64,000 bases of DNA from Progne subis subis. Its lineage: Eukaryota; Chordata; Aves; Passeriformes; Hirundinidae. Made by a program: the position numbers and the translations under genes. The notes beneath the pieces were generated by a model. It saw only the letters and a list, made by a program, of their open reading frames with translations, was not told the origin of the DNA and did not search any database. The stretch spans positions 3,012,501 to 3,076,500 of the forward strand of contig JAKJHU010000054.1 in the NCBI GenBank assembly GCA_022316685.1, written 5' to 3'. Positions 29,601 to 44,600 of this stretch are shown one piece after another; positions within the stretch are counted from its first letter, which is position 1; the number at the start of each line of letters is the position of its first letter.

Positions 29601-32600
29601 AACAGTCTATATTTTACACAGCCTCTTGAGTGAGAAGAAAATTACACAAGAAAAGAGAAGTGTCCTGAAATCAGCAACAGTTTATTTGAAAATTAACAGC
29701 TTTGTTCACACCAGCTCTGAGTGAAATCTTGATCACAACAAAAAGCAGCAGCAAAACTCTTTACCTCTCTTCACCTGGAAAAATCAGGCAAGCATTTTTC
29801 ACCCCCTGTGTTCTGCCAATTGAGAACTAAAGTCTGCATCTGGCTGACACTTTCTGTAGTGTCAATTCACTTTGTGCAGAGCCCCAGCCCCAGGTAAAGA
29901 AGAACATGTGCTTGGAGTCAGGCATGGGTTTGTTTCTTCTCCCAGGCAACAAATGAGGACAAAAGGAAAAGGCCTACAGTTGCACCAGGGGAGGTTTACA
30001 TTAGGTATAAGGAAAAATCTCTTCACTGAAAGGGTTCTCAGGCACTGGCACAGGCTTCTCAGGGAAGTGATTGAGTCACCATCCCTGGAGGTATTTAGAA
30101 AGACATGAGGATGTGGTGATTTTAAAAGACAATTTTACAAGGAACAGTCATGGAATCCAAAAGCTTTAGAAACCTGCAGATGGGATCTTAAGTTTGCTGT
30201 CCATGTGGGCAACACAACAACCCTGCTCTCCCTCCATTTCTCAAATCATGGGCTGGTATCCTCAGAAACCCGGCAAGCAGAGGAACTCTCTCCTGGATGG
30301 AGTCCTCAGAGTCTGAAAGCGTCCTTCCCCAGTTACACAAGCCTACATCTCCTCCCACCCTCATGTCAGACATCAGTTCTAAAAGGTTTTGAGAAAGGGC
30401 TTCTGGCAGTTGTCTCTAGCTTGTTCTGACCTAAAAGCCCCTGAAGAATTGTACGACATGCAGGCCTATGGCCTGTTTCTTAAAAACTGGCTGTCCTCAT
30501 AGAGTAGACCAGCCCCAGGCATAGGTCAAACTTGCAGGAAATACCTCAAACATTTCAGACACTTGCACTGTTTGAATATCAGGCTTGGAGATTAGATTCC
30601 AACTAAGACTTTACACTCCTCAGCCTTCATGAAAGAAAACTGAGAACCTGAGCATGCAGTCAGAGCAGAGCTGGACAGGAGCTATGTTGGTTGTTCAAAC
30701 AAGGTGACCTGTCCTGCCTTTGTGCAAACCTTGCTCATCCATGTTGTCTTGAACACTGGTAAAAAATTAGAGCTTCTTAGGCTGTGTTTTAAAGACCCTG
30801 CTGTTCACCTGCTTTCTGTATGCAGTATCCCAGTCCAAACCATAAATAAAATCCTGGTCTCCTGCAATGCTGCTATAAAAACTGAGTCTGAATTTAAGAG
30901 TCTGAGCAGGTGAAAATCCAAGGAAACCGCACAGCAATTTCAAAAGTCTGCAGTAAAGCAGAAGAGTTCCTCTCCCTCCTTTCCCCAGAATTAAAATCAT
31001 TCTTTGGAGCCAGCAGAAGACAACACAGCACACAGTGAGCAGCACTTACTGGGAAGCGTTTGAAGAGATCGTGGAACATGGAGCATGTAAGGGGGCTGTT
31101 CCGTTTACTGAGGAACTGGGTCAGTGCCTGTTGATAGACAACAGCCACCTTCTTCACTTTCAAACAGCCTGGGTTCAAAAGCTGCAGGAAAAAAAAAAAA
31201 CAAAACAAAAGCATTTCCAGTGAAACACAAGAATGAATCGCTAACAATGAACAAATGAATTTTCGTCAGTTCGAAGAGGTTTTCCCAACAACTAGTTATG
31301 CTTGAGATGACACAGAACCATGAAGAAAACAGCCAAGTGAGCCCCAAATATGCTCCCCCAGGCACTGACAGCCATATGACCCTGTCACTGAAGGGCAGCA
31401 CAGCCCCTTGGTAGGGCTACGCCTGCTCCATGCAGTGTGGGGGCTGTGCTCTAGGTTTGTGGTTGCCATGTCTAGTACAGGAGGCTCATAGAACACTGCA
31501 AGCCCATCCTGCAGTAGCTGGGCTGTGCACATGGTGTTCTCAGCTGAAGAGCTACTGCTATCTGTAGATTTTAGTGCATGTACACATCTGTATCTACATA
31601 CACTTAGCACCTATGTCCAGGACTCCTGGGTACTCAGCAGAGAAGCCCTAGCACTGATCAGGGATCCAGCAATCCCAAAACTGTTTCCATGCTCCAATAT
31701 CCCCCTCTGGTGGGGAACAGGAATCCCAGACACACACACAGACCTGCTCACATTACATGGATCTAAACAAACAGGAGTCATTGAAGAGCCATGTGTGGAG
31801 CACTGCATCCCAATGTTCCTGGGAAGTACTGCTCTTTGGGAAGAGTGAAAAATTAGGGCCCAGGAGGAAAAAGCTGTAATCTTCACAGTGGTGAACCTCT
31901 GCCCAAGGAATTTTTCCACAGCTTCACAGAAATCTTGAGCCAAGTTAATGTGGTGTCCCATTCTCAGGTCAAACTCCCAGTGCTCCTGCAGCTGAACACA
32001 GGCTGAAGTGGAACAAGGAAGATGGGTCTTGAAATATGACTTCAGTTTTTCTAGTTGAGTGTCTCTGCTTAGCACTTATTTAACACCCACATCTGCAGGG
32101 GAAACAACTGATTTCTCCTTCCATGCATATATTTACTGAAAAAATTTTCTTCTGTAGTTTTTCCATAAATTTGGCTACAACATCCTAGTGTCTGCTCTAG
32201 TTTCATCTTCCTGCTTATTAAAAAGCTCCAAATTATGCTCCCAAAGCACAGCTCACTGGAATCACACCACACCTCTGTCTCTGGTTCTCCTCTGCAAAAC
32301 CTCCCTGGCCTGAACACAATGTCAGCATCAGCAGCATCACAAGAACTGAGCTGTCATTTCCCTCAAACAGACAGCTCACGTCAGTGCTGGCTCTGACCCT
32401 GCCTGGTCAGGACCAGAGCTCTGCTCTCGTTGGATAAGATGCTTCCTTGCGAAACTGCAAAGGCATGCTGTGAAGCATGCCTCACTCTAGCCTCAAAGTC
32501 ATGTATGTTGTTTATATTCCCTCCAGATCTCCCATTTTGTTTTTCTTTCACAAAAGGCCCAGCACTGCACAGGAGCTCCTTGGATTAACACTGTCTGCCT

Positions 32601-35600
32601 CTCACTAAGCCCTAGAAACACTGGCTGTCTTTTCAGCCTCCAGCAATACCTCAACATGTGTCATTTCCATGAAGGAGCTCTGTTTATTTTTCTACCCTAC
32701 AAGATGTCAGCAAGATTAAGGCACTAGTTCCTGTGCTCAGTTTGAGGGGTTCAGAGGCAAGATCAGGGTCAGCTGGTGAGACTGAGACACTATTTGCTAA
32801 GTTTCTAGTGGAGGTGACTGGAGTGGAGTGCCCAGTATAAAGGGTCACCGTACTCTGTGACCTGTAAAATGCAGCAGAGACAGCAGGTGAAAGTGGATCA
32901 GACTGAGGGTCTCATGGTAAAGGACACCTGCAGCACAATCAGATGAAGTCGCCCTCCAAAAACTACCACTGAAATCAGGGCTGCTACACACACTCTTCAC
33001 CCTTCACTCTTCACCTTAGCCCAAACCTCAGGAGTTTACTCTCATCCACCACAGTTCTGTGTCTTCCTGCTCCTCAGCACCCTCTGGGAAAAAACCTCAA
33101 GAGTGACTGCCAGGAGTTTAACAGGAAAAAACAGCAAATCAGGGAGGAGAACAGCACAAATACACATGAGGCTTCTTTGGACATCAACCTGGATCCACTG
33201 AATCAGCAGCCCCTGTGCCTATGGGCAAGCACACACTGAAAGGCAGGAAGGTGAGGGCCAGCAAGGAACGGGGAACTTCTCAGAGTTATGGAAATCACAT
33301 AGGTACCTGCAAGCAGCAGGCCCAGTGACAATGAACAAGGAAGGCAGAACAAGGTAATGCAGCTTTACTGGCAAAAAACACATCATCAGGGGCAGCCTCG
33401 TGTCTTACCTGGCATTCCTGCTTCGCTCTGCTGTCACTCTGCTTCTTGGGCTCAGGGGGTGGAAGAGTGGGTGACATGTTTCCTTTCAACACTTTGAGCA
33501 GGTATAATGAGGCACTGTAAAAGAAAAGGGGAGAACACAGCAGTTACCACAATACCACTGTGAAGCTACCTAAGGGAAGAGGGCAAGCAGTTTATTCTGT
33601 AGCAAAGGTGGTTACAGGATTTGAGACGGTCCCTTCTCTCAAGTCTAACCCACTCTGGCCAGACCTAAAGACAAAATCTCAGGAAGCTAAATCATTTCAT
33701 GATGTGTTATCACAGCCTGGTTTCCTCAAGCTCATGCTTTTGACTGGCACTGCTAGAGGAGTTCTGCACCTTGCCCAGGATTTGTGGGCCTGCACAGCTC
33801 AGCCAGTGTTGCAGCATGGGCTGTGAATGGACCATTCCCCATGTGCTGGAGAACTCAGGTGTATCCATTAGGAGAACATGCAGACCTCTGTGCTTTTGGA
33901 AAATGCAGTTTTTACTGGGCACAGCCACAGGGGACACGTGCTGCAGAGCCAACAGTGTCTGATGGCACCGGGTTGACCATGCAACACGGTACCCACTGCA
34001 CACACAGCTGAGCTGAAAAATCCCAGACTGAGTACGAAAGTCCTGTGAAACTGGCTGCATGTCACAGGAGAGCCTGCTGGTAAATGGCACTCCTATTTAC
34101 ACCACAGAACAACAAGATCACTCATCTTTCTAACAAATATACATCTGGCTTATGCTAATTTTCCCGTATTCTACAGGAAAAGAGAAAATACTGGTATGTA
34201 GTCAGGACTTGATTGCTATTGCCCTCATTGTGCTATCATGTAGACATCATCACAGGTTGACTACATTACATAGGAATTACACTCATCCCCCACTTAATCA
34301 CACACACTGCATTACTCCTAGAGGAATCTTCAAGACAGCAGCTCCCAGCAGCAGCAGCAACACTATACCAGTGTATACCATTTCTGTATCACAGAAGCTA
34401 TACAAGACAATCACCAAAAAATAGACATGTTTGAAAACGCTTCAGAGTGCCAGGACTGACCAGTCCTCCTGTAAGACACGGATGCTGGTATCAAGCCTTC
34501 TGCAAGGCTCTTGCTTCCCAGAGCTCTTAACACACAACATCATTCCTGCTCAGGTCTCACAGCATCAGCAGAGATGCTCCTTATGAACACTCACCTGAAG
34601 TAATAGAGAGCCACTGCAGAGTCGGTGTGCTTGCAGGCTTTCTCCACAAGTCTGTGCACCAAAGCATGCAGATCTTCTTGCAGAGAGGCCACTCTCTTGC
34701 AGTACTGCTTACTGCGGCACAGCGAGTTCCTGCACAGCATTAAAACAAACCCAAAGTCATTACCTACAGAGAGAGCTCTGGGGAACAGACGGCCAGAACA
34801 CTTAGCACTTTATCAGGGTGAGTGAGAACAAAACCAGAACACACTGAGTGGTAACAAACAATGCCAGCTGTGGGCAGCACATGGCTGTGGCAAGAAGGGT
34901 GAAGACACTTAACACTCTTCACCTTCAAGCACTAATTTAGGTATCAGAGCCGACTTTCCTTCAGAGCTCCCACAAAGTGGACTGACTACCTCAAACCTTG
35001 TTACTTCACAACTGCTTCTCAACTGGGGCAAGACAACAGCACTGAAAATACTTTAGAGTGCTGAGGATGTCAAGAAGTGGTACAGAGAGGATACATGTGG
35101 CACACCGTGCATTATGTCTGTCTAGATGGTGTCACCCCTCACTTCTGGCCCTGAACAGAGAATTTGCACTCTGCCTGTCTCAGAAATAACTTGTTGAGAG
35201 TTTGTTCCAGCCACAGCAGCAGCTCTGTAAGCCTTGGGAGCTGTTGCATGGTCTGACCCAGAGGCCCATGGAGGTATGCAGTGACATGGCACCATAGCTG
35301 CAATGCCTGTGTTTGTTCTTGAGGCTTCTACTTGCAAACAGGTTTGACACTGCAAGTCCTTTAGCCTAGAAAACCCAGATCCCAATTCCTCTCCTGCAGG
35401 TTATGACTAGGCACAGTGTATGTGTGTGGTGCTGATAATCTAACTACACAATCTCTAAGCACAGCAAGTGCCTTCAACCTTAAAAAGACCAGCTCCTGGT
35501 GTTCAACCAGTGCCACAGCCTTTTATCAAAAGCCATCATCTATTATCTGGAGGTCTTAGGACACTTACTTGAAGATATTAGCTGTTTTCTGGAGGAAGTC

Positions 35601-38600
35601 AAGCTCCTGCTTGTCAGAGTCTGAGCTCATGCACTGTTCAATCAAGTGAAGAAGGGGCTCAATGATATCAAACACCAAGGGGTTCTCTGCTTGCTTAACT
35701 AGGAACACATCGATCAGATCCAACACCTGCAAACACAGTTATCAATGTGAGGAGTACAGCAGACAGGGAAACAAGATGGGTTTACCCAGAGCACCTAGCA
35801 GCAGGCTGTGGAGCAGCTGGAGGGGGCTGAAAGATTATTTACAGCTGAGGGCTATACACCTTCTGGTATCATTTCTACTGTTAGGGCATGGGAAACTGAA
35901 AATTAAAATTTGAAACTGAAGATTAAGAGTCAACTGTTGGTTCCAATTCTACTTTGTGCAGTGACACCATTTAAAAAGAACAGTTACAAGAATCAGTGTC
36001 ACCTGGCCACACCTGCAGTCACTCTAACCAGGCACAGGTTCCTTTTGGCACCACTGACAGCTCTCACCCCTGCAAGCCCCTCTTGAATTACAGACAGTGC
36101 ATTAGCATCAAATCAGCTTTTACAGAACAGCAACAGAAGGGAAATGCAGCAGAGCCACTGGCTCACTTCACTATTCAGCCATGGCTAACCTGACTCCTCA
36201 CTCTCATTTCTGTCTGGGAGCAGCTGGAGCTGTTCCTGGATGCTGGAATGTCCCAGAAAGTCCATGCTGACTCCAATGGCCTGAACTCAGCATCACAGTC
36301 ACAACCAACCAGGGGTTTATCAAAACCCCCTTCTGATTTTACCAGCATGCCAAGCCAAAAAAAGCTGATGTTGCAAAATGACCCGAGGCATTTTCTGCAT
36401 GTCTCATGAAGGAACACTGAGCTTGTCCAGTTAAGAAACCCCTGACAAACATCTTTGGGTAGCTGCAGGAAAGGATCTATCAGTTTAAGCATTTCAGATC
36501 AGCAAATGAAAACCAGGGTGCACTTCGACAGCACAATCCTGGTTTGCAAACAGGCCTGTGAAGCCCCAGTCACCCAACAGTGCTGTGCCAGGTGCCCTAC
36601 AAAGCCAGAACAATCCAGTCCCAGCTCCCAGGAGCTCATGACATGTGACTGTCCAAACTGTTCAGTATTAGGTAGCTCATGGCATGCATAAGCTTCAATT
36701 AACATGCTGCTAAGCACTAAGCCAGAGGTCTTCACACCAAACACTCCTCTCCTACCTTAGCCTTGAAATCCCTCCGTAGGATCTTCTCTTTCCGCATTCT
36801 GTCTTTCTCATCTTTCTTCGCCTGGATCCGTTTCTGCTGCTCAGCAAAAAGGGCTGAGATGCTCTTGTCAAGAGCCATCATAGCCTCATCATCCAGCTCT
36901 TCATCACTCTTATCTTCTTCCTTTTGTTTTTAGAAGAGAAAACCCAACACATCAATTCATATACTTCATAAAGACAGTGGGGAGGGAACCAGAGACAAGA
37001 CCAGACACAAGTAGGGATGTAACTAACCCAGAATAATACTGCGAGGACAGAACACAGATGCTCAGACCCATGAGAAATCTCACTTGTATTTCCCATCAGG
37101 TAATCTGGCTGCACAGCACTAACATGTAGAGATGATCAGGAGAGGAAAGAGGCTGAGGTTTTGACCTGACTCCCTCTGTGCTGTTCCTCCTTCAGTTTCA
37201 CCTTCAGTAAATATGTTGCTATGGCTGCCGACCTTTATTGCAACCATTAAACCAAACTGTATCACTGCTATAGTAAGTGTCCAGAGTGGCCTTCAGGGAA
37301 CACTCCTCCTCACAGGCCAGCCAACATACATAACAGTATCTCAGTGCTTTAGTTCACATCAGTCTCATTTGTCACAGGCAGGAGCACAAGCTGTGTCAGG
37401 CTAGACTGAACAAGTTAAAGTGCTCAAGACATACAAACAGTAAATAAAAGGACAAATGACTTATTCCCACAGCTCATCTAAGACCCTGAGCTGTTTCAAG
37501 TACTGTACAAAGATGGCTGCAAGGGCTGAGATTGCACGACTTCAGGCAGGATGAGGGTTGTTACAAGATCATCTCTCATCATCCCAACCTCCTGGTATCA
37601 AGGCAGGCAGTGAAAACATACCAAGGTATTCCCTGCCTGGAGAACTTTCATCAGCTGACTGCGAAAGTTTTCATCAACTTCTTCATTCTCCTCATCTCCG
37701 CTGTCAGTGTTGTCTTCATCCGAGGAGTCCTCGCTTCCTTCTTCATCCTAAGGAAGAAAAGTTCATCTCCTGAGCCCACCATACAAGCCCAACTCAATTC
37801 TCAGATGTGTCACTGTTCAGAAATACAACATCAACCCTGCTCTCCTAGTGCCTTCCTTCTAGCCCTCAGATCCAAGTACAGACACCTCAGATAATGGGGC
37901 ACCAGGTCTCCACAAGAGTTAAAAGTGGAATATAACAGAGACTTCTCTGCCACATTAAATAAGTATCAAAGAGAAGCTTCCAGGAACAGTTCCCAGCTGA
38001 CCCTCCTCTCTGCTGATGCCTGTAATGTTCTGTGACTTGAATCTCTAAAGCCCTTAAAAAGGTGAGATCTGGAATTCAGCTGGCTGTGTATCATCTGTGG
38101 CTGCAAAAAGGAGATGCCTGTGCTCATTTCAGGATGCAGCTGTTTCTTCTCAGAAAGACATCTATTCAACCAGCCACACCTACAACAGCAGGCCAAGAGA
38201 CTCAAGCATGCACTTCCAACAAGCCATTTGTGTGTTGAACCTTTAAAATAAATCTTAATAGAGTGACAGCTCAGCTGTTTTCCTCAAATAGAGAAATGAT
38301 GTTAATCTATTAACACAGTTCAGGGGAAACATTAAACACTGAGGATATGAAGAATGGTTGTCACTGGCAATGGGCAATGGCACAATTACCATGTCCTGTG
38401 CAGATCTGGTCTTTTTGTTTGGTTCTTCCATCACCACGACTGCACTTTCTTCATTTTGCTCTTGGTTAGGGTCAAAAACCTACCAAAAAAAAAAAAAAAA
38501 AGAAAAAAAAAAAGGACTCGTGTTTTTCCAGTGTTTTGTTTTTAAACATTTCTTGTGCACAATGGACAGAAATTTCAGCACAGTAAACCAGCTGAATAAC

Positions 38601-41600
38601 AGAATTCTAAGTAAGGGTATTAACCTTGTGCTTGTTAACATGCCAAGTTCTTTCTGTAAGTAACAAAAAAGGTGGAGAAAACTGAAGAGGCTGGTGGCAT
38701 CATACATCTTGGTTTGTTACAAATGAAGTATTAGGTTCATCCCAAAGTACCTGACAGCCCATCTTTGCAATCCACATATTGTCTCAGTCGGCATCACCTT
38801 GCTTAGTGGTATGATCATTTCAGATTTTTAATGTCACTTATTTTTAGCACCTCTATGAAAAAACCTTTCTAGAAAAAATGAAATGTTACCATTTATACTC
38901 ACATATAAAATCTACCAGTTATAGAAACTGACCCAGGATTTCTTCAGCCTAAAACTACCAAATAATACAGCTTAAAGTTAGCTGTCTCAGGCTCCTGTAA
39001 AATAAAACCAAACTCCTCCCCCACAAAAAGAAAAAAAAGAAAAACCCTGACTCTCTCTAAACTACAGTTCAAATTCCGTAGCACACGTCATCAGACATTT
39101 TCTACATCAAGTAGACTTGAAATTAACCCCAAAATTGAGACATGTTTGTACATACATCTGTTAGGGACAAAACAGGAAAAGAGTAAAGGGCCCTGCTAGT
39201 GCCTCACTTACATCCAGGATCAGCTGCAAGCCTCTCTTAGTCAAGTTAGGGCATATCCACACAAACACGCTCTTGGAAATCCGCCGTAAGAGGAGACTGG
39301 GCTGGGCAAGGAGGGACAGAAGGATTTCCACCATCACCTCAACCCATCCTGGCTCCGAGTTGTCTGCACAGGAACAAACAAACAATGACAGGAAGAGACA
39401 CTGGTATATAAGTAAGAAACTACAGAAAAATTCACCTAGGAATAAAAAATAAAATTGTGCTTCTAGCTGACTCTTTAAAGTACCCACTCAGCAACACAGA
39501 CCAGCAGGCTGGGAGGGAGAAACCACAGGGAGAAACATGATTGAAATGGTCTTTTGACCACTGCAAAAGCTTACGAGGTAACAAAAGCTAGTATTTATTA
39601 AATCATTTTTATTTATTAAATCATTACTTAGGTTAGCAGTTCTGCAAGTTGTGTGACACCTACTTGGCCCCATTAAAGCAATTAGCAGCTGGTCAGCAAA
39701 AGTACAGCATTTCATAGTGTTTCCAGTGAAATCAGAAGTCACAGCAGCCCATGAAAATTGATGGCATTTGAAATTTGTCCTTTAGTCCAAAAGCTTGCAA
39801 ATCCTGCTCTACAACCAATCAAACCACCAAGCAATTACAGCTTTTACTTTCACAGTGCCCTCAAATTGATTTACACAGATTTCAGGAGAATAAGACCACA
39901 GCTGGAGAGGAATCAAAAGACCAAGCCAAGATTCTTCCTGTTACGTCCCAGCCTAGAGGGTCCACAGGCCTTAAGCAAGGATCAGCCTCCATCTCCAAAC
40001 ATGCTGTTTATACACAGAGGACACATTCAGTTTGCTCAGGACTCAAGCTAAGAAGAAAACATGTTTCATGCCTGCTGGGTGTTTGAGCCACAGCTTTGCC
40101 AGGCAGACAGCACCAGCACACCACCAGCCACTGGCCCACACGGAACCAGGACTCAAGGAGAATGAAGTCCCTTAGAGTGCTCACCCAAACAAGGGCAGCC
40201 CTGGAACACAGCTCTCCTTTCTGAGGCACATAGGAACACAACCCACTGACAGTGCAGACAGACATCTGGAGCAGGAGACTTAGAACAGCACAGAAAGAGA
40301 ATGAAGAAGGGATTTTCCTGGGGGTAAGTGCACCAAGCCAGAACCAGTGCAGAGTTCTTCACTAATGCAGAACTGCCATCTTCTGTCTTTGACAGACCAC
40401 TAACAATCCCACTCCCTTTCTTTCTGCAGGAAGGACTCACCAGTCTTCTTCTTCTTCTTGGCTTCTTTGCTGAATGCCTTCTCTGTGCAGTTCAGAAGGT
40501 CACTCAGAACATCCACTGTATCAGACTCATTCTGTTTGATCACAAGCAGACAGTAAACAGGCTCAGAACTCCCCACTACCAACAGTAACAGAAGGAATAT
40601 GCTCTAAATCTAAAGACCACTCAAAGGACCACTCTAAACAGGTACAAATATTACAATCAGCTACAACTCTTTTGCAGAAAAAACCCCATGAAGTTAAGCA
40701 AAATTTGCTCCAGTCAGCAGCAAATCAAGGGCAGAACTAATGCTCAGGCGAAGCTTTGTCCAATACACGACTACAGGTAGTGTAAGGATCACAGTTTATT
40801 AGCTGGCAGTTGCCCATTTTCAGAAGACAGAGGTTCTGACAGGCTGGATCTCTGAACACAGAGAAACTCCTCATCGTGGTGTTCAGAAAGCCCAGCTATC
40901 AGTCTATTTTATACTACAGACACACTCATCAGAGATCTTACCTTGAAAAGATGAATGGCAATTGAAAGCAGAAGTTGTTGGAAAGCACCAACTTTAGCAC
41001 TGTCTGATTTGTTTTCCTTCTTCTGCAGATGCTTCACGGACTGAAGTGTTCTGAAGAAAGAAAATTCTCTGAGTTTTTCACAATTACAACAGCAAATAAT
41101 CTCGTATGACCAGACTAAAATCGTGACCAAAACTATAGTACTGCTTTGCATACTTAACATTTCATTTACTGGCATTGGATACTCTTTTAGTACACAATCT
41201 TAACCCAATAATAGTATTTCACTGAATGTGGGTTATAAAAAAGCTGCACTTGTGCATGGACTACATCCCTAATACCACAGCCAAGGCTAGACCTTTATGG
41301 GGAATCAAACCCAGAAAAGACTCACTAAGAAGTTTGTACAGGCACTATTAAGAGAAAAGATGACTGTTACCATCGTGTTTGGGAGAAGGACTACGAGCAA
41401 AAAGAGAAAAGGACATGGCTATCACATAGTTAACACATACAAGGAAGAAGAAGAAAGGAATGGGGTGAAAAGAAACAGAAAGACACTGAAACCCAGCCAT
41501 GGGTGCAGGATACTCAAAGGGAAGAAAAAGAAGTGCCACTGCCTGTGAAATGGTTGTGCTACAGCAACCAGAACAGCAGGAGGCAAAGAGAACACATCTT

Positions 41601-44600
41601 TTTTACTGTCCTAAAGAGAAACCAAGACCAGGGCTTTCCCACCTTTCTTACTTCACCAACTCAGCACTCAGTCTCCCAGGTGTCTCACCTCTCCCAGATA
41701 TCCCTCTGTTCCTCGGTAAAAGGTTTCACAGCTTTGACATGCTCACTGGAGAGCAGCTTGTTGGCATACTCAGCAAGGAGAAAGACCCACAGCTTCCCAT
41801 CCACAGTCACGCCATGAACGTGCTTCTCTCTCAAGGCTGCAGCCTCTGCTGTGTCCCCCAAAACGGGCAGGGTGTTTAACGTCTGAAGTAACCTGCAAAG
41901 AAACAAAGCCACCATGTTACTGCCAGAGGAACCAAATGGCCTGCTCCCACTTTCCAGGATAATACTCACCAGCAAAGCACTCTCATCCCAGAGCTCTGGT
42001 CACTCACTGCAGCCCAGACTGACAGTGCCCAACTTTCAACCCACACATGTAGACAAGACAGTAGTGTAGAGCTCATTATCTTGGTGGCCCCAAGCCATCT
42101 GGTGCTCTCAAGGACACTATTAATCTCAGTTGTTTCTCACTCTGTGTCCCACCATGTCCTCTGTTTTCCTTCAACTGAGGTTTGGCAATCATCTAAGAAC
42201 ATCTATTACCAACTCTATTTCCTGAGCACAGGGAGGGCTGTGGAGCCAAGAGCACCTCTCACACAGAGTGGACAGAAAGCCAACAGCCACCAGAACAACC
42301 CCAGCACCTCCCTCTTAGCTCCTTCCCCTTCCAGCCTGCAACAAAGGCAAGGGAAATATTATGGGAAAAAGCTCAACTCCACACCTGCCCTATCATCTCA
42401 CATGTACTCATCACATTTGCTGTGGACCTTTGAAAAATCCATCTCCTTAAAAAAAGCCATTTCCTGGTGCTGGAGTCAAAGAAATGCTTCAATAGCAGCC
42501 TACCATTCCAAACTTCTTGCCCTGCAGTTCACAAGCTGATGTTATCCTCAGGAAAAAAGGGAAATTTCCAAGTTTAAAGTGTGCAAACTAATCCTTACCC
42601 AAAGAAGTAGTTTTCTATCTCTGCATGATCCCGTTCATTTAAGGGCTCTGATGGAAGGACACTGGCCTCAGCTATCTGAGAATTCTTCTTCTTCTTAGCA
42701 ACAAAGAAAGCATGGAAGAAGCAAAACCTAGAATAGACAGAAATAGGAAAAAAAAGAAAGCCCAGATTGGTCATTAATTAAGCAAAATCAGTTCATGTGT
42801 TCAAAACAAACAGCTCCACATTCAAGGAAGTCCAAGCACCGAAAAAAGGCACTAAACAGTGAGACTGTTTCCTCAAGATACACAGGGTGAAGAAGAGAAA
42901 AAGATGCTCAGGACTTCACAAAATTGAAGCAGCATCACGTAAGGCCACAAAACACAATACTAAGACCATGATACTCTCCAAGGCACTTTAAGTGACAGGT
43001 AAATACTTACTAACACCTGATGTTAAAAATAATATCTTCAAGCAGTTTAGGCAAGCAGGAATGGAAAATTTATTGAAAAGAAATGGACTAATGTGATTTT
43101 AAGTGCCAACTACTTATGACACAGGTTAGTCCAATTATGCAGAAGGTATTTTGAAAACAAAACCAAGTCTCCTAAATGATTTATTATTGAGCATTTCCAC
43201 TACTGGATTTGCCCAGCATCATGGGGACAGCTTATCTGGAATACTGCTGTTAAGCTATACAGAATTGTCCCAAGCACATGTCTTTACATCAGTCTCACCT
43301 GGCAATGTCCATCACAAGGCTCTCTTCTTTTCTTGTTGCACTTTCAGTGATGTTAACCAGTCGGTGGATGATCCATTTTCTCAGTCGAGCAGTCTTCTGT
43401 TGTGCTCTTTGAATAAGAAGGTGGGCACAATCAGCAGTTTGAACACTAATCCAACATAATACACAGTGCACAATCCAGGGCATCAAGAAGTGACTTTCAG
43501 GTATTTAGAGGCTTTACACTAAAATTGGCAAAGTTATGTAGTAATAAAGCAACAGGTACAAAAGAAGAGAGATAATCTTCTCAAGTTTGTTTTTTACTAT
43601 GCAAAAGGCAATCTATTTACCCCACAGAGAGTTGCAAAGCAGATGAGCAAAAAGCGTTTCAAGAATTGCAGCACTCAGTAGAGTGAGGTTTATAGATGCC
43701 AGGTAACACAAAACCCGAATGCCAGCATGTCTAATACACAGATAAAAGACAGGCACCATTCCTACAAACACCTGAGAGGCTGTAGTGAAAGAGGAAACCA
43801 CCAGACATTCTCCAAAGCAATTGTCAGGGCTAGAAAAAGAAGAGAAGAGGCTCTTTTGGTGATCCAGTCTGCTTTGGGCAGGCTGGCTGGTTCTCAATAC
43901 GCTTGCAGGATTTGCAGAATTGAATTTTATCCCAGCAAAAGAGTCAGATGCTGGGGCTAAACTTTCTGAGCCAGAGAAAACAAGCAATTGTCAGCTCATG
44001 GCAAGGGAACCAGCAAATGCTGAGAGGAAGGTGAAATGTACTCACGTGTCTGCATTTTCCCGGTTCTGTTTTTGCCGGTTGCTTGAGAATTCTAAACAAC
44101 AGTCCAAGTCTGGCCTGAGGAACATGTCTTTGAGCCAGCAGATGTATTTTTGCAAGGCCACTGCCTGCAGGTGTCTGACTACCCTGGAAGCACTCAATAA
44201 CACTGGCTTCCCTTGATTGGTAAGGGTAGAGAAGCCCTTCATCACAGCCAGTTGCCTTTCTGGGTCATCGCAGCCACTCAGAAATGTGTCTATATATCCC
44301 TCCATTTCTGCAGCAAACTTAAATCCCTGTGGAAACTGAAAAACACAAAGAAGCAGGTCAGGAATTTCATGCTCAGTCTGAATGGCTCTGTAAATACAAA
44401 TCACAGAATCACAGAATAGCCTGGGTTGGAAGGGACCTCAAAGTTCATCTCATTCCCAACCCCCTGCCATGGGCTTGAAGTGACAACTTCCACTAGATCA
44501 GATGCTCCAAGCCCCGACCAACCTGGCCTTGAACACTTGCAGTGTAAATCACATGGAAGAACTCGGCTTCAGTAAGTAAATTAAAGTCATGTGCCTGAAT

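Larger units (their letters stand above)
29550..33408 (-). other. MYBBP1A introns 22 and 21 region
   Basis: Intron 22 (29550-31049) contains a plus-oriented CR1 3' fragment. Intron 21 (31182-33408) begins with an A-rich run at 31189-31212 on the + strand. It otherwise shows nothing recognisable. Exon 22 lies between them at 31050-31181. Confidence 0.7.
33515..44045 (-). other. MYBBP1A introns 20 to 9 (short introns between exons)
   Basis: Introns at 33515-34594, 34730-35568, 35727-36755, 36921-37621, 37748-38389, 38480-39211, 39364-40440, 40532-40941, 41051-41688, 41893-42598, 42728-43298 and 43407-44045. Apart from an A-rich run (38483-38513) and a 9-bp inverted repeat (34196-34266), I see nothing in them that is not ordinary intron. 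Confidence 0.7.
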
